DNA of 64,000 nucleotides from the NCBI RefSeq assembly GCF_010093345.1, contig NZ_PDWT01000001.1, forward strand, positions 62,001 to 126,000, in the 5' to 3' direction. The position numbers and the translations under genes are program-made. Position 1 is the first letter of the stretch, and the number at the start of each line of letters is the position of its first letter. The notes beneath the pieces were generated by a model, which saw only the letters and a program-made list of their open reading frames with translations, searched no databases and was not told where the DNA came from. This DNA is from Pseudoxanthomonas yeongjuensis (GTDB taxonomy: Bacteria; Pseudomonadota; Gammaproteobacteria; Xanthomonadales; Xanthomonadaceae). Shown one piece after another: positions 1-7,470 of this stretch.

Positions 1-74
1 TCGCCATGCACGTTGACCCGCACGCAGGCGGCGAGGAGGGGAAGCAAGATCAGGAGGAAGGATAGTCGGCGCAT
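1..74 (-). CDS. Putative lipoprotein, N-terminal fragment (cut by window edge)
   Basis: Reading leftwards from an ATG at 72-74, the first 24 codons encode a short Arg-rich start, a run of Leu/Ile and the lipobox L-A-A-C, followed by VRVNVHG. This is a typical type II signal peptide with lipidated Cys at about residue 17. The rest of the gene lies outside the window, so the product cannot be named. It runs in the same direction as bpt, about 160 bases downstream of the bpt stop and separated from it by a palindromic repeat. Confidence 0.6.
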   Translation of the reverse strand, partial: MRRLSFLLILLPLLAACVRVNVHG

Positions 75-123
75 GCGGCGATTCTGGCATGGTCGCGTGG
101 ACCAGAGATGACGAGTGCGGCTC

Positions 124-218
124 GTGGGAACGGCGTCCCCGCCGCGAGCTCTCGATCCTGCATCTGCATCCCGCAACAACGGCAACGGCAAAAGCTCGCG
201 GCGGGGACGCCGCTCCCA
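124..218. repeat. GTGGG-type palindromic (REP-like) element
   Basis: The left arm at 124-150 (head GTGGGAACGGCG) is nearly the reverse complement of the right arm at 192-218 (ending CGCCGCTCCCAG), with about 40 bases between them. It sits just after the bpt stop codon. It belongs to the same broad family as the other GTAG/GTGGG elements in this window. Confidence 0.65.
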
Positions 219-231
219 GGGACTTCGTGCA

Positions 232-957
232 TTACAGCGGAGTGCGGTTCCAGTTCCTGCCGTCGAACGACTCCAGCGGCTGGAAGCGTCGCTTGTAGTC
301 CATCTTGCGGTGGCCCTGGATCCAGTAGCCCAGGTACAGGTGCCGGCGCGATTCGCGCCGCGCCCATTCGATCTGGCGCAGGATCGCCAGCGTGCCCAGG
401 CTGCGGCGTTCCAGATGGGGATCGAAGAAGGTATAGACCGCCGACATCGCTCCCGGGGTGAGGTCGGTGACCGCCACCGCGATCAACCTGCCGTGTTCGC
501 GCAACTCGAGGAAACGACCCTCGGACCAGCTGCCGACCAGGAACTGCTCGAACTCGATCGCGCCGTGGTCGTCCATACCGCCATCGCGATGGCGTGCGGT
601 CAAATAGTGCTGGTAGAGCTCCAGGTGTTCCTCGGTACGTTCGGCGGCGACCACGCGCGCCTCCACTCCGGCATTGCGCGCGGCGCAGCGCCGCTGGCTG
701 CGGTCCGGTTTGAAATCCGCCACCGGGATGCGCACCGCCACGCAGGCGCGGCAACCTTCGCAATGCGGGCGGTAGACCAGGTCGCCGGAACGGCGGAAGC
801 CCCAGCCCAGCGCGGTCGGGTAGAACGCGGCCAGGCGCGGATCGCGCGGATCGAGGACCAGGTCGCGGGCGATGCGCTCCGGCCAGTAGCCGCAGGGGTG
901 TTCGCCGGTGTGGAACAGGCGCAGGTCGTCGGACGGTTGCAGGGAGTCGGTGCCCAT
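232..957 (-). CDS. bpt: Aspartate/glutamate leucyltransferase (Bpt)
   Basis: A 241-residue protein of the bacterial arginyl/leucyl-tRNA-protein transferase family. It transfers Leu from Leu-tRNA to proteins with N-terminal Asp or Glu, creating N-degrons recognised by ClpS. The N-terminal Cys cluster is intact: Cys22 in EHPCGYWP, then Cys66, Cys69 and Cys72 in [10 protein letters not shown]. The C-terminal acyltransferase core ends with the [19 protein letters not shown]-type block and a complete C-terminus. The ATG at 955-957 lies only 3 bases after the stop of the PAP2-like gene, so the two probably form one transcription unit. A REP-like element follows its stop codon. Confidence 0.93.
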   Translation of the reverse strand: MGTDSLQPSDDLRLFHTGEHPCGYWPERIARDLVLDPRDPRLAAFYPTALGWGFRRSGDLVYRPHCEGCRACVAVRIPVADFKPDRSQRRCAARNAGVEARVVAAERTEEHLELYQHYLTARHRDGGMDDHGAIEFEQFLVGSWSEGRFLELREHGRLIAVAVTDLTPGAMSAVYTFFDPHLERRSLGTLAILRQIEWARRESRRHLYLGYWIQGHRKMDYKRRFQPLESFDGRNWNRTPL

Positions 958-960
958 GGC

Positions 961-1539
961 TCAAGCCATCCCGGACGCCAGCAGGAAAGCGATGCCGGCC
1001 AGCAGTCCGGTGACTGCGCCGGCCAGCAGGTCGCGGGGCACGTGGCGTTGCAATTGCAGCCGCGACCAGGCGACCGCCGCGGCGCAGGCGAAACCCGCCA
1101 GCCCCGCCCACCACGCCACGCTCCACAGCAGGGTGGCGGCGAAGACTACGAAGGCCATGTGCAGCGACAGCTTCCACCAGCGCGCGGTCAGCATCGCCAG
1201 CGCGATCATCGCCGCCGACAGCCCGAGCCCGAGTGCGAGTTCGCGATTATGGCCGTAGCGCATCGCAAGGATCGCCGCCACGACCAGCGCCACCACCAGG
1301 AAACGGTTGAGCGATCTGCGCTCGCCCTTGTTGCTGGCATCCACATGCGCCCAGCGGCCGCGACGCACCTGCCACCACGAATACGCCATGACCACGGCCG
1401 CGAACAGGGCGAAGCCCAAAGCCATCCATGCCGCCGCCCAGCCTTGCCCTCGCGAAATGGCCACGGCCAGTGCCGCCAGCGGCAGCACCAGCATCGGGTG
1501 ACCGAAAATGGAAACGGCGCGGGCGAAGGCCTGGTTCAT
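961..1539 (-). CDS. PAP2-like integral membrane protein
   Basis: A 192-residue, strongly hydrophobic protein with about five predicted membrane segments. Short motifs resemble the phosphatidic-acid-phosphatase type 2 superfamily: HVDASNKGERRSLNR near residue 65, KLSLH at 123-127 (where PAP2 has PSGH), and SRLQLQRHVPRD at 159-170 (the SR-x5-H-x3-D block). The canonical KxxxxxxRP motif is not clear, so activity on lipid phosphates or undecaprenyl pyrophosphate is inferred. It lies upstream of bpt in the same direction and diverges from the EF-hand gene; the 143 bases between those two starts must hold both promoters. Confidence 0.6.
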   Translation of the reverse strand: MNQAFARAVSIFGHPMLVLPLAALAVAISRGQGWAAAWMALGFALFAAVVMAYSWWQVRRGRWAHVDASNKGERRSLNRFLVVALVVAAILAMRYGHNRELALGLGLSAAMIALAMLTARWWKLSLHMAFVVFAATLLWSVAWWAGLAGFACAAAVAWSRLQLQRHVPRDLLAGAVTGLLAGIAFLLASGMA

Positions 1540-1682
1540 GCGGTCAGCATACTGCGGGGGACGTATCGCGTGGGTTGCGACTGTCTGCCGAATGAATGCG
1601 CATGGGTCGCCGTCAACGCCTCCGGGGTAGGGGCGTTAACCGTGGCAGTGGCGGAAACGCGCCACGCCTCCCGGAGATCCAC

Positions 1683-2258
1683 ATGACCCGCAAGACCCTG
1701 CTTATGCTCGCCGTACTCACCGCGCTGTCCGCCGGCACCGCCTTCGCCGCGACCGCGCCCGCAAGCGATTCCCCGCACGCGCCGCGCGCCAGGCTCGACG
1801 CCAATGGCGATGGCGTCATCGACCGCAGCGAAGCGGCCCAGCATCCGCGCCTGGCCGGAAAATTCGATGAACTGGACAAGAACAAGGACGGCAAGCTGGC
1901 GAAAGAGGAAATGCCGCGCCGCCACGGTCGCGGCTTCGGCAAGAACGGCCATGGCCAGCATGGAATGATGACCAGGTTGGACACCGACAAGGACGGTCGT
2001 ATCAGCCGCGCCGAATCGGCCGCTGGCGAAGGCAAGCTGGCTTCGCATTTCGACAAGATGGACGTCAACAAGGATGGCTTCATCGATCGCGCCGACCATG
2101 AGGCCCGTGCCAAGCAGCGCACCGACGAATGGTTCGCCAAGGCCGATGCCGACAAGGACGGCAAGCTCAGCCGTGCCGAAGTGGATGCGTCGCGCGCGCA
2201 TCGGATGGAGCATCGCGGTCCGCGCGGACCGATGCCGGCGGAAAAGCCGGCTAACTGA
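1683..2258 (+). CDS. Exported EF-hand calcium-binding protein, five loops
   Basis: A 191-residue protein with a signal peptide (residues 1-22, cleavage after TAFA). Five canonical EF-hand loops follow, at about residues 39-50 (DANGDGVIDRSE), 65-76 (DKNKDGKLAKEE), 100-111 (DTDKDGRISRAE), 127-138 (DVNKDGFIDRAD) and 155-166 (DADKDGKLSRAE). A His/Arg/Gly-rich linker lies between loops 2 and 3. Each loop has Asp/Asn at positions 1, 3 and 5 and Gly at 6. The start is the ATG at 1683, just after a GGAG ribosome-binding site; reading further upstream would place an Arg-rich stretch before the signal peptide. Ca2+ binding outside the cytoplasm is a firm inference; the role (sensor or buffer) is unknown. 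An intrinsic terminator follows. Confidence 0.85.
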   Translation: MTRKTLLMLAVLTALSAGTAFAATAPASDSPHAPRARLDANGDGVIDRSEAAQHPRLAGKFDELDKNKDGKLAKEEMPRRHGRGFGKNGHGQHGMMTRLDTDKDGRISRAESAAGEGKLASHFDKMDVNKDGFIDRADHEARAKQRTDEWFAKADADKDGKLSRAEVDASRAHRMEHRGPRGPMPAEKPAN

Positions 2259-2279
2259 AACCAGTTGCCTTGCGATCCC

Positions 2280-2309
2280 GACCCATGCCTGTGAAGGCAT
2301 GGGTTTTTT
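2280..2309 (+). terminator. Intrinsic terminator of the EF-hand gene
   Basis: A ten-base stem beginning ACCCATGCCT pairs with its complement across a GTGA loop and runs straight into a T6 tract. It lies 22 bases after the EF-hand stop. Confidence 0.9.
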
Positions 2310-2320
2310 GTGGCTCCCCC

Positions 2321-2398
2321 GTAGGAGCGCCCCTTGGGCGCGAGCTTTTCGTTCCGATCGCGAGAAGATCAAAAGCTCGCGCCCATGGGCGCTCCTAC
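2321..2398. repeat. GTAG-type REP palindrome
   Basis: Head GTAGGAGCGCCC, tail GCGCTCCTAC. The arms carry the inner self-complementary modules CCCTTGGGCGCGAGC and GCTCGCGCCCATGGGC, joined through GAGCTTTT/AAAAGCTC. It lies between two convergent genes (EF-hand and sigma factor). Confidence 0.85.
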
Positions 2399-2408
2399 GG
2401 GGAAGCGG

Positions 2409-3596
2409 TCACCGCAGGAACGCCCAGCCCAGCGCCAAAACCACGAAGGCATTGGCGATGATCACGCCGGTGCGGCCATACATGCTTTCGTAAAGCCAGT
2501 GTTTGCCGGAGCGACCCTTCCGTTCGGCGTCGCGTGCCAGCAATGGCGTCATGATCCGTTGCAGCGGCACCAGGCACTGGTAGTTGATGACCGCCATGCC
2601 GGCCAGCGTATACAGCAGGAGCGGCAGCGGTTGGCGGGTGACGGCGACCAGTACCAGCACGCCCAGGCTGAAGAGCGCGGCGGTGGCGGGATTCATGAAA
2701 ACGAAACCCTTGATCCGTCTGCGTTCGTCCGCTGTTTCGGCGAACCGCAGCAGGCACAAGCCGCCCAGGTAGGCACCCAGCATGCCGCCGACCAGCGCGG
2801 GTCCGACGATGTGCAACTGGCCGCCGAACACCGCTCCCAGTGCGCCGAACGTCACCCCGCCGTTGACGGCCGAGGCCCCCAATCCACCAGCGCCGAGCTT
2901 GCCCGCGCCCGAACCCACCGCGCCGGCGCCCAGCAACGCAGCGGCACTGGCGCCTGGCGCAGCCACCATCAATGCGCTGCTCACGGTCAGCGCGAAGGCC
3001 GCACCCGGCGCCGTGGTGCGCGCGAACTCTCCGAAACGTTTCAGCATTTCCTCGCGCACCGTGCCACGCGCGCGCGACAGGCGCTTGCGCACGGCTGCGT
3101 CGCTCAATCCGAGCAGGCTCGCTACCTGTTGCGAACTCTGTCCCTCGCGGTAATAGAGCAGCAGGGTTTCGCGACTCTCCTCGGGCAGTGCCGAGATGAT
3201 CTCGGTCGCCACGATTTCCTCTTCCGTCTGCAACAGGCGTTCACCGGGCGTGGGTGAAGGATCGGCGGCCATCTGGATCGCCACCTCGGCGCCTCCGCCC
3301 GACAACGGCCGGTTGCGGTTCGCACGCAGGTGGTCGCGGGCCAGGTTGCGGGTGATCTGCCGCAGCCAGGGCAGGAAGCTGGCCGCATTCTTCAGCCGGT
3401 CCAATTGTTGCCAGGCCTTGAGGAAGGCTTCCTGGGCGATGTCCTCGCTGGCGGCCACGTCGCGGGTGATGGCCAGGGCGATGGCGGTGACCGTGTTCTG
3501 GCAGGCGGCGACGATGCGGCCGTAGGCGCCGTGGTCGCCACGGGCGGCGGCCGGCAACTCGGTCTGCAGCATCAGTTCAAGGGTTTCGGCATTCAT
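2409..3596 (-). CDS. ECF-type RNA polymerase sigma factor with C-terminal membrane domain
   Basis: A 395-residue protein. Residues about 20-95 form sigma region 2 (EDIAQEAFLKAWQQLDRLKN and LPWLRQITRNLARDHLR). Residues about 130-190 form region 4 (ALPEESRETLLLYYREGQSS, then an HTH around QQVASLLGLSDAAVRKRLSRAR). A typical ECF factor ends here near 190 residues. This one continues about 205 residues with Ala/Gly-rich hydrophobic stretches at about 198-225, 240-285, 296-320, 325-345 and 373-393, likely four or more membrane passes. The sigma module may therefore be tethered to the inner membrane, with its regulator built in. No separate anti-sigma gene is adjacent. The regulon is unknown. Confidence 0.85.
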   Translation of the reverse strand: MNAETLELMLQTELPAAARGDHGAYGRIVAACQNTVTAIALAITRDVAASEDIAQEAFLKAWQQLDRLKNAASFLPWLRQITRNLARDHLRANRNRPLSGGGAEVAIQMAADPSPTPGERLLQTEEEIVATEIISALPEESRETLLLYYREGQSSQQVASLLGLSDAAVRKRLSRARGTVREEMLKRFGEFARTTAPGAAFALTVSSALMVAAPGASAAALLGAGAVGSGAGKLGAGGLGASAVNGGVTFGALGAVFGGQLHIVGPALVGGMLGAYLGGLCLLRFAETADERRRIKGFVFMNPATAALFSLGVLVLVAVTRQPLPLLLYTLAGMAVINYQCLVPLQRIMTPLLARDAERKGRSGKHWLYESMYGRTGVIIANAFVVLALGWAFLR

Positions 3597-3666
3597 CGGG
3601 TAGGCCTTGCTGGGCGATCAATGTTGCAAGGACGTATCCGCGCCGCGAATGTGACCGGCCTGACTT

Positions 3667-3748
3667 GTGGAAGCGGCGTAAGCCGCGAGCTCTTGCTTTC
3701 ATCAGCACCATGGCAGGAGCAAAAGCTCGCGGCTTACGCCGCTCCCAC
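3667..3748. repeat. GTGG-type REP palindrome (GGCGTAAGCCGC module)
   Basis: GTGGAAGCGGCGTAAGCCGCGAGCT at the left pairs with AGCTCGCGGCTTACGCCGCTCCCAC at the right, with about 30 bases between. It sits between the start of the sigma factor gene and the end of the next gene. The same inner module appears at 53344-53436. Confidence 0.85.
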
Positions 3749-3767
3749 AGATCCCACAGGTGCGGCT

Positions 3768-4280
3768 TCACGGTTTCGGAGGTGGATCGGCCGCGGGAGG
3801 CGTGATCCGCACGCGGATGGCTTCTTCTTCCTGTGCCGGCGGCTGTTCGGCTGCGGGCGTGGGAGCTTGTGCGGGAGGTGCTTGCGGTGGCGCGCGATGA
3901 CGGCTCACCGTGATCAGCGCGGCAATGGCGATCGCGACCAGCAAACCGACCCGGATGCGCCAGGCCAGCGAGCGCTTCTTTGGCTCTTCCGGCAGCTCGG
4001 TACCGGAGAACACCAGCGGACTGCCCTGGCCGGGTCGGGTGCTGGCCAGCAATCCGGCCTGGCGCAGGATTTCGCGTGCGCGCGGCTGGTCTTCGGCACG
4101 GGTCACCCAGACGCTGGGTTGTTGCTTGAGCTTCATCGGTTCGGCATAGCTGAACTGGCCGCCGCGCTTGCTGTGATAGGAGCGGCCATTGGCCAGGTAG
4201 ACCTCGATGCCGGCTTCCTTCAGCAACGCGGCCACGCCTTCCACGGTCTCGATGCGCAAACTGGTGAATACCTGGCGCAT
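3768..4280 (-). CDS. Small single-pass membrane protein, DUF2007-like N-terminus
   Basis: A 170-residue protein. The N-terminal 80 residues (RQVFTSLRIETVEGVAALLK, AGIEVYLANGRSY, later PSVWVTRAEDQPRAREILRQ) have the two-strand, two-helix pattern of the putative signal-transducing DUF2007 fold. One membrane segment follows at about 108-124 (a VGLLVAIAIAALITV core), then a Pro/Ala/Gln-rich tail ending ITPPAADPPPKP. It lies 3 bases downstream of the tesB stop, so it is probably cotranscribed with tesB. Related xanthomonad proteins are often called pathogenicity-like, without a demonstrated function that I can point to. Confidence 0.7.
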   Translation of the reverse strand: MRQVFTSLRIETVEGVAALLKEAGIEVYLANGRSYHSKRGGQFSYAEPMKLKQQPSVWVTRAEDQPRAREILRQAGLLASTRPGQGSPLVFSGTELPEEPKKRSLAWRIRVGLLVAIAIAALITVSRHRAPPQAPPAQAPTPAAEQPPAQEEEAIRVRITPPAADPPPKP

Positions 4281-4283
4281 GGC

Positions 4284-5192
4284 CTATTCCTTCGCCGGGA
4301 CCAGGGCGGCGGTTTCACCGTCGGGAACCACGCGGATGAGTCCTTCCTGCGCGGTGCTGGCCACCAGCTTGCCGTCGCGGGTGAAGATCTGCCCGCGCGC
4401 AAGTCCGCGCGAGTTCTGCGCGCTGGGACTATCGATGGAATACAGCAGCCAGTCGTCGGCGCGGAACGGGCGATGGAACCACAGCGCATGGTCCAGCGAC
4501 GCCATCTGCACATTCGGCTGGTAGTAGCTGATGCCGTGCGGATAGTTGGCGGTGCCCAGCAACTGGAAGTCCGAGGCGTAGGCGAGCAATGCATGGTGCA
4601 GCTCCGGCGCGTCGCCGACCGGCTCGGTCAGGCGGAACCAGACCTGCTGGAAAGGAGGGCGCTTGGGCGGATTGAGTTCGTCGCGTGGATAGACGTGGCG
4701 GAATTCGAACGGTCCGCGCCGCGACAGCCAGCGTTGCACCTTCGGCGGCAGCGTGGCCATGACTTCGGCCGGTACCGCCGGCGCCGGTTCGATGTCCTCG
4801 GGGCGCGGCACTTCCGGCATCGACAGCTGGTGCTCGACGCCGGCTTCGTGCTCCTGGAACGAGGCGGCGCAGAAGAAGATGACCTTGCCGTGCTGGATCG
4901 CGGTCACCCGCCGCACCGAGAAGCTGCCGCCATCGCGGGTCCGGTCCACGTCGTAGACGATCGGGTGCTCGATGTCGCCGGCGCGCAGGAAATAGGCATG
5001 CAGCGAATGGGCCATGCGGCCGCCATCCACGGTGGCCTGCGCCGCCGACAGCGCCTGGCCCAGGACCTGGCCGCCGAACACGTACTTGGTGCCGATGTCG
5101 CGGCTCTGGCCACGGAACAGGTTGTCCTCCAGCCGCTCCAGCGAGAGCAGCTCGATCAGTTCGGAAACGACGGGTTCGGGTGTGGAAGACAA
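4284..5192 (-). CDS. tesB: Acyl-CoA thioesterase II
   Basis: A 302-residue double-hotdog thioesterase that hydrolyses medium- and long-chain acyl-CoA to free fatty acid and CoA in the cytosol. The first hotdog contains YVFGGQVLGQALSAA (37-51) and the HSLHAYFL strand. The second contains the catalytic Asp in ASLDHALWFHRPFR (Asp234), Ser255/Ser257 in DSPSAQNSRGL and Gln282 in STAQEGLIR, matching the Asp/Ser-Thr/Gln triad of TesB. Length is normal for the family. It is followed after 3 bases by the small membrane protein gene. Upstream lies the five-copy repeat array. Confidence 0.95.
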   Translation of the reverse strand: MSSTPEPVVSELIELLSLERLEDNLFRGQSRDIGTKYVFGGQVLGQALSAAQATVDGGRMAHSLHAYFLRAGDIEHPIVYDVDRTRDGGSFSVRRVTAIQHGKVIFFCAASFQEHEAGVEHQLSMPEVPRPEDIEPAPAVPAEVMATLPPKVQRWLSRRGPFEFRHVYPRDELNPPKRPPFQQVWFRLTEPVGDAPELHHALLAYASDFQLLGTANYPHGISYYQPNVQMASLDHALWFHRPFRADDWLLYSIDSPSAQNSRGLARGQIFTRDGKLVASTAQEGLIRVVPDGETAALVPAKE

Positions 5193-5237
5193 GGGGCGGC
5201 GCCTGTGCGGTGCGATGTCCAGGAATTATACCGGCCC

Positions 5238-5646
5238 GTAGGAGCGGGCCTTGTCCGCGATGCTCCTGCGCGATCAGGCCGAAAGGCATCGCGCCCAAGG
5301 GGCGCTCCTACACTTGCTTCCGTAGGAGCGGGCCTTGCCCGCGATGCTCCTGCGCGATCAGGCCGAAAGGCATCGCGCCCAAGGGGCGCTCCTACTCTTG
5401 CTTCCGTAGGAGCGGGCCTTGCCCGCGATGCTCCTGCGCGATCAGGCCGAAAGGCATCGCGCCCAAGGGGCGCTCCTACACTTGCTTCCGTAGGAGCGGG
5501 CCTTGCCCGCGATGCTCCTGAGCGATCTGGCCGAAAGGTATCGCGCCCAAGGGGCGCTCCTACACTTGCTTCGTAGGAGCGGGCCTTGCCCGCGATGCTC
5601 CTGCGCGATCTGGCCGAAAGGCATCGCGCCCAAGGGGCGCTCCTAC
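5238..5646. repeat. Tandem array of five GTAG-type REP units (84-bp period)
   Basis: Five nearly identical units start at 5238, 5322, 5406, 5490 and 5573. Each runs GTAGGAGCGGGCCTTGCCCG, then GATGCTCCTG, CGATCAGGCCGAAAG, GCATCGCGCCC, AAGGGGCGCTCCTAC and a short CACTTGCTTCC linker. Outer arms GTAGGAGC/GCTCCTAC pair, inner GATGC/GCATC pair, and each side carries its own small hairpin (GGGCctTGCCC and GCGCCCaaGGGGCGC), so a unit can fold as a cloverleaf. It fills the whole 450-base gap between tesB and ampD. The last unit supplies the ampD stop codon. Confidence 0.95.
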
Positions 5647-6206
5647 GGGGTCAGGCGCTGCAGGGAGGTCGATTGCATCACCCGATCCCAGGGGAACAAC
5701 GGCCCGGGATCGAGTTTTCGATGCACCAGCACGCCTTCGTCGTCGCTGGCCGCGACTTCGGTGGTGTCCAGATCCTCGTGGCCGGCGATGAATCGCAACG
5801 CAGGCAGTTCGCGTTGCAGCGATTCCAGCAGGCCGAGCAAAGCCACGATCTGCGCCTCCGTATAGGCCTCCTGCATCGACTGCTTGTCCGCCGCCAGCCA
5901 GTCCGGATAGCGGCCGATGTTGACCAGTTCGATGCCGACCGAACGCGGGTTGTAGCCGCGCACATGGTGGGCGATGCGTTCCACGCCCACGTACCGGTGC
6001 ACGCTGCCGTCGCGGTCGATGTAGTAGTGGCCGCTGTTGCCGGTGCCGGAGTCGTAGCGCACTTCTTCGCCGAACCTGCGTGCAGTCTGCAGGTCGGGCA
6101 ATTCGGTGCAGTGGATCACCGCCAGGTCGATATCGCCGCGTGGGCGTTCTTCCAGCAAGCGCTCATAGGGCAGGGGCGACAGGGTCACGGTCGGGGCGGA
6201 AGGCAT
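5643..6206 (-). CDS. ampD: N-acetylmuramoyl-L-alanine amidase, AmpD type
   Basis: A 187-residue cytosolic amidase_2-domain protein that cleaves anhydro-MurNAc-peptides during peptidoglycan recycling and so restrains AmpR-type beta-lactamase induction. The motifs are the zinc His in LAVIHCTELP, the IAHHVRGYNPRSVGIELVN block, and the C-terminal FIAGHEDLDT plus RKLDPGPLFPWDRV, supplying the remaining His/Asp ligands. The ATG at 6204-6206 is chosen; an in-frame TTG at 6269 would add 21 non-conserved residues. The stop TAG (5643-5645) is the reverse complement of the terminal CTA of a REP unit, so the repeat defines the C-terminus RLTP. Confidence 0.92.
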   Translation of the reverse strand: MPSAPTVTLSPLPYERLLEERPRGDIDLAVIHCTELPDLQTARRFGEEVRYDSGTGNSGHYYIDRDGSVHRYVGVERIAHHVRGYNPRSVGIELVNIGRYPDWLAADKQSMQEAYTEAQIVALLGLLESLQRELPALRFIAGHEDLDTTEVAASDDEGVLVHRKLDPGPLFPWDRVMQSTSLQRLTP

Positions 6207-6315
6207 GGCTGGAATGCTAGCACCCACCCGCCGCCCATCCGGCCGGTCGGCTGCAGCCGGCGGGGTCAAGTAAACTGGCCTCCATCGCGGACATCACCTC
6301 CGCCCGGACACGCCG

Positions 6316-6804
6316 ATGCCGCTCAATCCCGATTCCGAACTGGCCAGGCTGATGGCCACGCTGCCACAGGTGGGCAAGGTCGAATGGATCGGCCTGCGTC
6401 CGGCCCGCGACGAATGGATGGTCGAGGTCGAATCCGCCCGGGCGGCGACCGAGGGCGGCCTGCAAGGCGACCGCTACAAGGGCGGTAGCGGCAAGCGCGG
6501 CGTGACCCTGATCCAGGCCGAGCACCTGCCGGCCATTGCCGCGCTGGCAGGCCGCGAAGTGGTGCCGGCGCTGCTGCGCCGTAATCTGGTGGTGTCCGGC
6601 ATTCCGCTGATCGCATTGAAGCAGCGCCGCTTCCGGGTCGGCGAAGTGGTGCTGGAGGGCACCGATTCCTGCGATCCGTGCTCGCGCATGGAAGCCGCAT
6701 TGGGCAGCGGCGGCTACAACGCCATGCGCGGCATGGGCGGCCTGTGCGCACGCATCGTTGCCGGTGGCGACCTGCGCATCGGCGATGAAGTGGTCGCGCT
6801 ATGA
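6316..6804 (+). CDS. MOSC-domain protein
   Basis: A 162-residue single-domain protein of the molybdenum-cofactor sulfurase C-terminal (MOSC/YiiM-like) superfamily. It shows the family's sequence GLQGDRYKGG (47-56), the beta-rich core with TLIQAEHLPAI, and the Cys-containing motif DSCDPCSRMEAALG followed by GYNAMRGMGGLCARIVAGG. The conserved Cys is predicted to bind a sulfur or metal-sulfur ligand; the substrate is not known. Its last four bases (ATGA) overlap the start of the following hydrolase, so the two are translationally coupled. Confidence 0.88.
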   Translation: MPLNPDSELARLMATLPQVGKVEWIGLRPARDEWMVEVESARAATEGGLQGDRYKGGSGKRGVTLIQAEHLPAIAALAGREVVPALLRRNLVVSGIPLIALKQRRFRVGEVVLEGTDSCDPCSRMEAALGSGGYNAMRGMGGLCARIVAGGDLRIGDEVVAL

Positions 6805-7349
6805 GCCGGTCTTCGACAGGCGTGGGCCACTGCATCCTCTCGCATGGCTTCGAAAGCGGTCCGGACGCGACCAAGGTCACCGCGCTGGCCGAAGCCGCCG
6901 AGCGCCTGGGCTGGAGCCACGAGCGTCCGGACTACACCGGTTTCGATGCGCGTCGCGAGATCAGCGAACTCGGCGATGTCGAAGCGCGCCAGGCGCATCT
7001 GCTCGCGCTGGCGACCGCGGCCGCGAAGCGCGGCCCGCTGGTGCTGGCCGGTTCCAGTCTGGGCTCCTATATTTCGGCACGCGTGTCGCTGCAGGTTCCC
7101 ATCGCCGGCTTGTTCCTGATGGCGCCGCCGATAACGATGGGACGCCTGGCCGATCTCGACGCAGCACGCGTGCCGACTTCGATCATCCATGGTTGGGACG
7201 ATGAGCTGATCCCGGCGCAGGCCGTGGTGGACTGGGCATATCCGCGTCGTGCGCGACTATTGCTGGTGAACGATTCGCATCGGTTGTCGGCGCATGTGCA
7301 GGCTTCGGCCGAAGCATTTTCCTCTCTGCTGAAGAGCCTGCACTCTTAA
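6801..7349 (+). CDS. Small alpha/beta hydrolase, YqiA/RBBP9-like
   Basis: A 182-residue minimal alpha/beta hydrolase. The oxyanion region is [15 protein letters not shown]. The nucleophile elbow is [10 protein letters not shown] (Ser86). The acid is probably Asp133 or Asp134 in [10 protein letters not shown], and the catalytic His is 160 in NDSHRLS. It lacks a cap domain and a signal peptide, which suggests a cytosolic carboxylesterase on small esters or thioesters; the substrate is unknown. It overlaps the MOSC gene by four bases (ATGA). A dispersed palindrome separates it from rlmL. Confidence 0.85.
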   Translation: MSRSSTGVGHCILSHGFESGPDATKVTALAEAAERLGWSHERPDYTGFDARREISELGDVEARQAHLLALATAAAKRGPLVLAGSSLGSYISARVSLQVPIAGLFLMAPPITMGRLADLDAARVPTSIIHGWDDELIPAQAVVDWAYPRRARLLLVNDSHRLSAHVQASAEAFSSLLKSLHS

Positions 7350-7351
7350 AC

Positions 7352-7446
7352 TCGTCATTCCCGCGCAGGCGGGAACCCAGCGACTTTGGCTTCATGGTCG
7401 CGCGAGGAGCAAAGTCACTGGGTCCCCGCTTGCGCGGGGACGACGA
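7352..7446. repeat. Dispersed palindrome, CGTCATTCCCGC family
   Basis: Outer arms CGTCATTCCCGCGCAGGCGGG and CCCCGCTTGCGCGGGGACGACG enclose an inner pair CCCAGCGACTTTG / CAAAGTCACTGGG. The same architecture recurs at 19921-20020, in reduced form at 15182-15208 and 39095-39172, and inside mfd at 41373-41476. Confidence 0.85.
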
Positions 7447-7470
7447 TTCATTGTTATCGAGGTTTATCCT

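Noticed and set aside
961-1539. Undecaprenyl pyrophosphatase (PgpB/BcrC) as a firm name for the PAP2-like protein.
   Set aside because: The KxxxxxxRP and PSGH motifs are not clear, so only a superfamily-level call is justified.
115-1686. A 523-codon plus-strand frame opposite bpt and the PAP2-like gene.
   Set aside because: Its composition is typical of the antisense of high-GC genes (Arg/Gln/His/Gly-rich); the minus-strand genes have clear families.
3330-5576. A 748-codon plus-strand frame across the sigma factor, tesB and REP array.
   Set aside because: It is antisense to recognised genes and ends in translated REP repeats (the RSGRKASRPRGAPT phrase repeating).
5238-5646. Possible CRISPR array because of regular 84-bp repetition.
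   Set aside because: There are no unique spacers; the whole period is repeated, the units are palindromic and no cas genes are near. They are tandem REP units.
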